Shown here: one piece after another, positions 58,574-64,000 of the stretch | Numbering within the stretch: the stretch's first letter is position 1 | How the letters are laid out: each line of letters begins with the position of its first letter | From: Rhodanobacter sp. B04 | GTDB lineage: Bacteria; Pseudomonadota; Gammaproteobacteria; Xanthomonadales; Rhodanobacteraceae | DNA: 64,000 nt | Reading direction: 5' to 3' | NCBI RefSeq assembly: GCF_002001125.1 | Contig: NZ_MUNV01000012.1 | Coordinates: 186,001 to 250,000, forward strand | Position numbers and translations under genes: made by a program | Notes under the pieces: generated by a model | Told to the model about the DNA's origin: nothing | Seen by the model: only the letters and a program-made list of their open reading frames with translations | The model's database searches: none

Positions 58574-59536
58574 CTAATACCAGGGCAATGCCTGCAGATC
58601 GACGTTGCCGCCGGTCAGCACCACACCGACGCGGCGTCCGGCGAAGCGCTCGCGCTGCTGCAGGATCGCCGCCAGCACGGTGGCGCTGGACACTTCCACC
58701 ACCTGTTTGAGCTCCGACCACAGCAGCTGCATCGCCGCGATGGTTTCCGCGTCGCTGACGGTGATCACGTCCACCCGATGGGCGCGCAAGGCATCGAGGT
58801 TGCGTTCGCCGACCAGCGCACGCAGGCCGTCGCACAGCGTATCGGGTACCACGCTGGTGACGCGGGCACCGTGCGCCAGCGATTGCGCGGCATCGTCGGC
58901 ACCTAGTGGCTCGGCGCCGAACAGGGCAAGCGCCGGCTGGATCGCATGCGCCGCGATTGCCGCACCGCTGGCCAGACCGCCGCCACCCACAGGCGTGATC
59001 AGCGCATCCAGTCCGCGCACCTGTTGCAACAACTCCAACACGACGGTGCCCTGCCCGGCCATCACCTGGGTGTCGGCATACGGATGCACCAGCACCGCGC
59101 CGGTGGTCTTTTCCACTTCGGCGGTCATCGCCTCGCGGGCGGCCTGGGTCGGCGCACAGCGATGCAGGATCGCGCCGGCGCGCTCGATCGCCGCGATCTT
59201 CGCGCGCACCGCGCCTTCCGGCACCACCACATGTGCGGCGATGCCGCGGGTGGCCGCGGCCATCGCCAGCGCATTGCCATGATTGCCGGAGGAATGCGTG
59301 ACTACGCCGTGCGCGGCCTGTGCGTCACCCAGCGCCCATACCGCATTGCAGGCTCCGCGGAATTTGAACGCGCCACCGTGCTGCAGGTTCTCGCACTTGA
59401 AGTGCAGCTCGGCGCCGCTCAGCGCATCCAACGCATCGCTGCGCAATACCGGCGTGACCCGCGCATGCGGCGCGATGCGCGCGGCGGCATCGCGGATCTG
59501 TTCGAAACTCGGCAACGCACCCAGTTCATGACTCAT
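58574..59536 (-). CDS. threonine dehydratase/serine racemase-like PLP enzyme
   Basis: A 320-residue fold-type II PLP enzyme without ACT domains. PLP lysine in GGAFKFRGACNAVWAL near residue 55, the SSGNHGNALAMAAA motif near 84, and the TPVGGGGLASGAAIAAH loop near 185 are intact. This is the short catabolic threonine dehydratase or serine racemase type, different from the long ilvA at 43392, and not expected to be Ile-inhibited. Its start overlaps the aldose epimerase stop by 4 bases, so they are an operon, though the functional link is unclear. GGAGG lies 10 bases upstream. Confidence 0.9.
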   Translation of the reverse strand: MSHELGALPSFEQIRDAAARIAPHARVTPVLRSDALDALSGAELHFKCENLQHGGAFKFRGACNAVWALGDAQAAHGVVTHSSGNHGNALAMAAATRGIAAHVVVPEGAVRAKIAAIERAGAILHRCAPTQAAREAMTAEVEKTTGAVLVHPYADTQVMAGQGTVVLELLQQVRGLDALITPVGGGGLASGAAIAAHAIQPALALFGAEPLGADDAAQSLAHGARVTSVVPDTLCDGLRALVGERNLDALRAHRVDVITVSDAETIAAMQLLWSELKQVVEVSSATVLAAILQQRERFAGRRVGVVLTGGNVDLQALPWY

Positions 59537-60546
59537 GACAACTCGACCTCCACGCCACAACGGAAACTGCGCTCGGCACCGGGCAGCAGACGGATCGCCT
59601 CGGCGCATTCGGGCCGGTTGAATGCATCGGCCATGCATTCCATCGGCTCCAGCGCGATCGCGCGGCGCGCATCGCGGCTGATCGTGTCGGCGGTGAACGC
59701 ATGCATCACGCCGCGCTCCTGCCACACTGCAATGGCCAGTCCGCTGGACGGATCGCGCAGACGGGTGCGGATACGGCCATCGGCATCGGCTTCCAGATCG
59801 GTGTAGCCCTGGTCGAGAATGCTGTCGCCGAGCAGTCTTGGCTCGCGGAAATCCAGCGCCGGCGCCTCGTCCAGCGCCACATACGCGGCCATGCCGGGCA
59901 GCGCGATCAAGTCGGCATCGGTGCGGATCAGCGCCTGCGCGGGGATCTGCAGTTGCCAGCCGTCGACCGTACTGTGCTCGGCCACGCGGAAGTACGGATG
60001 CCAGCCGAAGAAGCAGGGCGCCACGCCGTTGCCCACATTGCGCATGCGCGCCTCCAGCGTGAGGCCGCCGGCATCCAGCGTGAAGGTCACCGCCAGATCG
60101 ATCGCGTGCGGATAACCCGGTTGCGGCCGGATCATGGCGGTCGCCAGCGTCACCCGTGCGGCATGCTCATCCGCCTCGAGTGTCGTGATGTCGAACTCCG
60201 CGTCGCGCACAAAGCCATGCCGACTGGCGCGCGCGGCACCGACGACGCCGGGCTGCAGGTCCTGCGGCTGCCCGTCGAAACGATAGCGTGCATCGGCAAT
60301 CCGCCCGGCGAACGGCACCATGATCGCGAAACGCGAGCCGGGCCGGCTGGCCACTTCGGCCGCGTCGCGGTAGCCGTCGGCCAGATCGTGCATGGCTCCA
60401 TCCCGTGCCACCTCGAAGCTGAGCAGTACCGCGCCATGCCGAGCGATGCGCAGGCGCCGCCCACCAGCGGGATCGGCCAGCACCACAATCTCCTGATCGC
60501 CGAGCTGGGCACGCTCGGCGGCATATCGCGTTGCGTTCGATGGCAT
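59533..60546 (-). CDS. galM: aldose 1-epimerase
   Basis: A 337-residue mutarotase-fold protein. The catalytic His is in CFFGWHPYFRVAE, the Glu in RAIALEPMECMADAFN, and GHRGRIADARY-type FAGRIADARYRFDGQ marks the N-terminal sheet. It interconverts sugar anomers in the cytoplasm. It is first in a two-gene operon with the dehydratase-like gene and divergent from pepN with a 68-base gap. Confidence 0.9.
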   Translation of the reverse strand: MPSNATRYAAERAQLGDQEIVVLADPAGGRRLRIARHGAVLLSFEVARDGAMHDLADGYRDAAEVASRPGSRFAIMVPFAGRIADARYRFDGQPQDLQPGVVGAARASRHGFVRDAEFDITTLEADEHAARVTLATAMIRPQPGYPHAIDLAVTFTLDAGGLTLEARMRNVGNGVAPCFFGWHPYFRVAEHSTVDGWQLQIPAQALIRTDADLIALPGMAAYVALDEAPALDFREPRLLGDSILDQGYTDLEADADGRIRTRLRDPSSGLAIAVWQERGVMHAFTADTISRDARRAIALEPMECMADAFNRPECAEAIRLLPGAERSFRCGVEVELS

Positions 60547-60614
60547 CTCGGGGTTCTCCTGCCGTTAAAGCGCCCCATGTTAGCCTGATCAATCCCCCAC
60601 CCACTGTTGTCCGC

Positions 60615-63269
60615 ATGCACGCACCTTCCGAGCAAACCCCTGCGCTGATCCGTCTTGGCGATTACCGCGCACCTGCCTGGCGCGTCGAGACGGTCGAGCT
60701 GGATTTCGATCTCGGCATCGACGCCAGCGAAGTGTTCGCCCGCCTGCTGCTTCGACGAGATCCCACGCAGGCCACGCCGCTGCGGTTGGACGGCGCAAGC
60801 CTGCAACTGCTGTCGATCGCCCTGGATGGCCAGTCGCTGCCAGCCACGGCGTACCGCTACGTCGGCAACGTGCTGGAGGTCGACGGTGCGCGCGACGGCA
60901 GCGTGCTGGAAACCCGCGTGCGGCTGCGCCCGGCTGCGAACACCGCGCTGGAAGGCCTGTACCTGTCCGGCTCACGTGAGGCAGGCTTCCTGCTGACCCA
61001 GTGCGAGGCCGAAGGCTTCCGCCACATCACCTTCTTTCCCGACCGGCCCGACGTGCAGTCGCGCTACACCGTCACCTTGCGTGCCGACCGTACGCGTTTT
61101 CCGGTGCTGCTGGCCGGCGGCAACCCCGATGGCGACGGTGAACTGGAAGGCGGCCGGCACTGGGCGCGTTTTGTCGATCCACACCCGAAACCCAGCTACC
61201 TGTTCGCGCTGGTCGCAGGCCGGCTTGAGAACATCGAGCGCGACTATGTCACCGCCGACGGCCGCGCCGTGCAGCTGAAGATCTGGGCCGAAGCCGATGC
61301 GATCGACCGCTGCCATTACGCGATGGACGCGCTGGAACGCTCGATGCGCTGGGACGAGCAGGCCTATGGCCGCAACTACGACCTGGACGTGTTCCACGTC
61401 GTCGCCACGCATGACTTCAACATGGGCGCGATGGAGAACAAGGGCCTCAACATCTTCAACGCGAAATGCCTGCTGGCCGATCCGGACTCGACCACCGACG
61501 ACGAATACCGGCATGTCGAGGCGGTGGTCGCGCACGAATACTTCCACAACTGGAGCGGCAACCGGGTCACCTGTCGCGACTGGTTCCAGCTGTCGTTGAA
61601 GGAAGGCCTCACCGTGTTCCGTGAACAGAGCTTTTCGGCCGACATGAACTCGGCACCACTGAAACGCATCGAGGACGTCGCCCTGCTGCGCCGCGCGCAA
61701 TTCCCGGAAGACGCCGGCCCGCTCGCGCATCCGGTACGTCCCGCGCAATACAGCGAGATCAACAATTTCTACACCGCCACGGTGTACGAGAAGGGCGCCG
61801 AGCTGGTGCGCATGCTCGCCGGCGCGCTGGGCAAGGACGGCTTTCGGCGTGGCATGGATCGCTACTTCGATCGCAACGACGGCAGCGCCGCCACGCTGGA
61901 AGATTTTCTCGCTGCCCTGGGCGACGCCAACGGGATCGACCTCTCCCCCTATCTGGCCTGGTACGCCCAGGCCGGCACGCCGCACCTGAAGGCGCACGGC
62001 CACTATGACGCCGCCGGCCATGAATTCACGCTTACGCTGGCACAGCACACGCCCGCCGCGGGCGTCGACCATGAATCCAGGCTGCCTTTGCCGATTCCGG
62101 TCAAGCTGGCCCTGTTCACGCACAACGGCGACATGCTGCCCTTGCGTCTGGACGGCCAGACGTCCGGCAACGAAAGCGAATGCATCGTCGTGCTGACGCA
62201 GGCGCGGCAGAGCTTCGTCTTCAGCAATGTCGTCACGTCCCCGGTGCCCTCCCTGCTGCGCGGATTCTCGGCACCGGTGATCCTGGAGTACGACTACACG
62301 CCGGACGAGCTGGCCCTGCTGCTTCGCCATGACGTCGACGGCTTCAATCGCTGGGAGGCTGGCCAGCAGCTCGCTACCCGCGCCTATGAAAACCTGCGCG
62401 ACGGCAGTGCCGATGGCGCCCTGCAGGCCTGGTGCGCAACGCTGGCACAGCTGTTCCACGACAGCGCCATCGACGATGCACTGCTGGCCGACCTGCTGAC
62501 CCCGCCGGGCGAGATCGAGCTGGCCGAACGCGAGATGGCGATCGACCCGCAGCACATCCATGCGCTGCGCCAGAACCTGCAGCTGCGGCTTGCCGAGGAG
62601 TTGGGCGCCGAAGCCCTGCGCGAGCGCTATCAGCTACTCGCCACGCATACCAGCATCGGGCTCGATGCGCTCAGCCAGGCGCAGCGCCGGCTCAAGCGCC
62701 GCGTGCTGGAGCTGCTGGCCCTGCTGGACAGCGCCCATGCCAGCACCCTGGCGGCAGCCCAGTATCGCGACGCGCCCGGCATGACCGACCGGCTCGCCGC
62801 GCTCACCGTACTGGTGCGCGGCCATGCAGCACAGGCAACCATGGCCCTGTCGGACTATCGCGCACGCTATGCCGACAACGCCCTGGCGCTGGACAAGTGG
62901 TTTGCGGTGCAGGCGCAGCTGCCCGGCGATGCGGCACTGGAACGCGTACTGCTGCTGGAACGCGACACCGCGTTCACCCTGAAGAACCCGAACCGGGTGC
63001 AGGCGCTGCTGGGCGCCTTCGTGCGCGGCAATCCCAGCGGCTTCCACCGCGCCGACGGTGCCGGTTACGGCCTGCTTGCCGAGCGGCTGGTCACACTCGA
63101 TGCACTGAATCCCCAGGTTGCGGCGCGACTGGCCACGGCATTCAACGGCTGGCAGCGGCTTGAACCGCAACGGCGCGAGGCAGCCCGTGCCGCGATTGCC
63201 GGACTGGCCGGACGTGAGGGCCTTTCGCGCAACCTGGCCGAGATCATCGGCAACGTGCTCAATCACTGA
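60615..63269 (+). CDS. pepN: aminopeptidase N
   Basis: An 884-residue M1-family metallopeptidase. The substrate-binding GAMENKG is near residue 271, followed by the zinc motif HEYFHNW (HExxH) near 305 with the downstream Glu in SLKEGLTVFRE. The Ig-like domain and a long alpha-helical C-terminal domain follow, as in E. coli PepN (870 aa). ATG 60615 (MHAPSEQTP) is used instead of 60531, which would add residues through the promoter gap. It removes N-terminal amino acids from peptides in the cytoplasm. Confidence 0.96.
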   Translation: MHAPSEQTPALIRLGDYRAPAWRVETVELDFDLGIDASEVFARLLLRRDPTQATPLRLDGASLQLLSIALDGQSLPATAYRYVGNVLEVDGARDGSVLETRVRLRPAANTALEGLYLSGSREAGFLLTQCEAEGFRHITFFPDRPDVQSRYTVTLRADRTRFPVLLAGGNPDGDGELEGGRHWARFVDPHPKPSYLFALVAGRLENIERDYVTADGRAVQLKIWAEADAIDRCHYAMDALERSMRWDEQAYGRNYDLDVFHVVATHDFNMGAMENKGLNIFNAKCLLADPDSTTDDEYRHVEAVVAHEYFHNWSGNRVTCRDWFQLSLKEGLTVFREQSFSADMNSAPLKRIEDVALLRRAQFPEDAGPLAHPVRPAQYSEINNFYTATVYEKGAELVRMLAGALGKDGFRRGMDRYFDRNDGSAATLEDFLAALGDANGIDLSPYLAWYAQAGTPHLKAHGHYDAAGHEFTLTLAQHTPAAGVDHESRLPLPIPVKLALFTHNGDMLPLRLDGQTSGNESECIVVLTQARQSFVFSNVVTSPVPSLLRGFSAPVILEYDYTPDELALLLRHDVDGFNRWEAGQQLATRAYENLRDGSADGALQAWCATLAQLFHDSAIDDALLADLLTPPGEIELAEREMAIDPQHIHALRQNLQLRLAEELGAEALRERYQLLATHTSIGLDALSQAQRRLKRRVLELLALLDSAHASTLAAAQYRDAPGMTDRLAALTVLVRGHAAQATMALSDYRARYADNALALDKWFAVQAQLPGDAALERVLLLERDTAFTLKNPNRVQALLGAFVRGNPSGFHRADGAGYGLLAERLVTLDALNPQVAARLATAFNGWQRLEPQRREAARAAIAGLAGREGLSRNLAEIIGNVLNH

Positions 63270-63374
63270 GCTGGGCCGGGGCAGGCGGGTCGTTCCCCTG
63301 CCTTGGGCGGTCTTCCCTGGCTTGTCTTCCCGGTGTGCGTGGCTAGCTCACGCCACACCTTGGCAGCCGATGAT

Positions 63375-63560
63375 TCAGACGGCCAGATGATCCAGCGCTT
63401 CGAGCAGGCTGTGCATGCGCGACTCCAGACCCGGCTGCAATGCACCGCGCTCTTTCTCTTCGCGGTCGCCCAGGCTGTCCATCGCCATCTCGACCTGGCC
63501 AATCTCGATCAGCAGATCGTGATGCGGATAAACCGGTTCGAAGTTGAAGTTCATGTCCAT
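63375..63560 (-). CDS. small protein (61 residues), unknown function
   Basis: A 61-residue acidic protein starting MDMNFNFEPVYPHHDLLIEI and ending in a leucine-rich helix (LESRMHSLLEALDHLAV). I do not recognise it. The start at 63560 is strongly supported by AAGGAGA 8 bases upstream; a longer frame from 63620 lacks a ribosome site. A perfect CRP/Clp palindrome lies 63-78 bases upstream, so it should respond to a CRP-family regulator. No membrane segment or signal peptide is present. Confidence 0.7.
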   Translation of the reverse strand: MDMNFNFEPVYPHHDLLIEIGQVEMAMDSLGDREEKERGALQPGLESRMHSLLEALDHLAV

Positions 63561-63622
63561 GGTATGTCTCCTTCGCGTGGGTTCGTGTTGGTGATGAGGA
63601 GAATGCATCGCCCGTGCCAATG

Positions 63623-63638
63623 TGTGATGCGCATCACA
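63623..63638. promoter_or_regulatory. perfect CRP/Clp-type palindrome
   Basis: TGTGATGCGCATCACA matches the CRP consensus TGTGA-N6-TCACA exactly, and the spacer is itself palindromic. It lies upstream of the 61-residue protein gene on the minus strand. In Xanthomonadales the Clp protein uses the same recognition sequence. Confidence 0.7.
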
Positions 63639-63873
63639 GTCGATAAGCAGGCTTCATCACGCGACTGACGCGGCACGTCAGCTGCTGCCGCGGCCCGACA
63701 CAAACCCCCTTTTCAGTCACCCCTTGTTCACGCGTACTCGGTGAAGATCGACCCACGTTCCGCGACAGCGTTCGCTGTCTGCGCCAGCAAGATTCCGGTT
63801 TCTGGCGCTCGGCAATACGGTCATCCTGGATTCCCCCTGTTCCTGAGACCGCCGGGCGCCAGATCTATCAGCA
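63639..63873. other. no protein gene seen; strongly structured DNA
   Basis: Several perfect hairpins occur here, including GACAGCG / CGCTGTC (about 63761-63776) and GCGCCAG / CTGGCGC (about 63780-63807), and an intrinsic terminator follows at 63874. This pattern fits a small non-coding RNA read on the plus strand, but no known RNA family was recognised and no promoter was fixed. Confidence 0.35.
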
Positions 63874-63912
63874 CAAGGCCCCGCGGCCAGCAACCGCGGG
63901 GCCTTGTCTTTT
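63874..63912 (+). terminator. strong intrinsic terminator
   Basis: A 13-bp perfect stem (63874-63886 with 63894-63906) has a seven-base loop and is followed by TCTTTT on the plus strand. The nearest plus-strand gene, pepN, ends 600 bases earlier, so it may instead end an unrecognised short transcript. Confidence 0.8.
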
Positions 63913-63941
63913 GGGCCTCGTCAAATTTTTTTCGGATCCCG

Positions 63942-63975
63942 CAAAAGACGACGGCACCCCGAAAGGTGCCGTCTT
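63942..63975 (-). terminator. intrinsic terminator for a gene beyond the right edge
   Basis: GACGGCACC / GGTGCCGTC (63950-63958 and 63965-63973) with a six-base loop is followed on the minus strand by GTCTTTTGC. It most likely ends a minus-strand gene starting to the right of the window. Confidence 0.65.
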
Positions 63976-64000
63976 GCTTCCTTCCCCGGTACGCGATCGA

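Noticed and set aside
63270..63310. GGCAGG / CCTGCC after pepN as its intrinsic terminator
   Set aside because: The stem is only 6 bp and no T-run follows; I could not support it as a terminator.
63639..63912. 6S RNA, SRP RNA or tmRNA identity for the structured right-end region
   Set aside because: None of the conserved sequence blocks I recall for these RNAs is present, so it was left as an unnamed candidate.

Overview
The window is GC-rich DNA from a gammaproteobacterium of the Xanthomonadales type, most likely Rhodanobacteraceae (a relative of Rhodanobacter, Dyella or Luteibacter). The evidence is gene order and protein content: a thr operon with its own leader peptide, a single large leu/ilv operon, a bioB-bioF-trhO-bioH-bioC operon next to comF, a DUF3348/DUF802 pair, and a TonB-receptor/tryptophan-halogenase/glycosidase locus. 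The taxon is inferred. No rRNA or tRNA gene was seen.

Layout. 1-2300 (minus): a MotA/ExbB-like DUF802 membrane protein cut by the window edge, and DUF3348. 2590-7930: a reductive or detoxification operon (two tandem aldo/keto reductases, a carboxymuconolactone-decarboxylase-like protein, a cupin, a YahK-type alcohol dehydrogenase) divergent from a LysR regulator. 7916-8406: fused remnants of a second LysR gene and a pirin gene. 8678-11470: a secreted creatininase-like protein, a secreted beta-propeller protein and a methyltransferase. 11514-15272: a thr operon made of a threonine-rich leader peptide, attenuator stem-loop, monofunctional homoserine dehydrogenase, thrB and thrC.

15287-30108 is a carbohydrate-use locus: GH39, GH1, a complete sugar ABC importer, a GH144-type (glycoamylase-like) secreted enzyme, a flavin-dependent tryptophan-halogenase homologue, a large TonB-dependent receptor and a LacI regulator. 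Two similar LacI-type operators, one near lacI and one between the GH1 and ATPase genes, tie it together. A working model is that the TonB receptor takes up oligosaccharides, GH144, GH39 and GH1 cut them, the ABC importer brings in products, and LacI senses them. Beta-1,2-glucan is a plausible but unproven substrate.

31452-44957 is a branched-chain amino-acid operon with a Leu/Val/Ile-rich leader peptide and a textbook attenuator, followed by leuA-ilvE-leuC-leuD-leuB-ilvD-ilvC-VOC gene-ilvG-ilvM-ilvA. Several intergenic gaps in it carry palindromic repeats. Then come ubiA, comF (convergent), and bioB-bioF-trhO-bioH-bioC with a possible BirA operator before bioB.

51741-63560 is mixed: three little-known proteins, a membrane-anchored winged-helix/TPR regulator with 10-bp phased repeats upstream, tag, an EamA transporter, a sterol-desaturase-family protein, a threonine-dehydratase-like enzyme with an aldose epimerase, pepN, and a 61-residue protein preceded by a perfect CRP/Clp palindrome. 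The last 400 bases hold no clear protein gene but have strong hairpins, including two intrinsic terminators.
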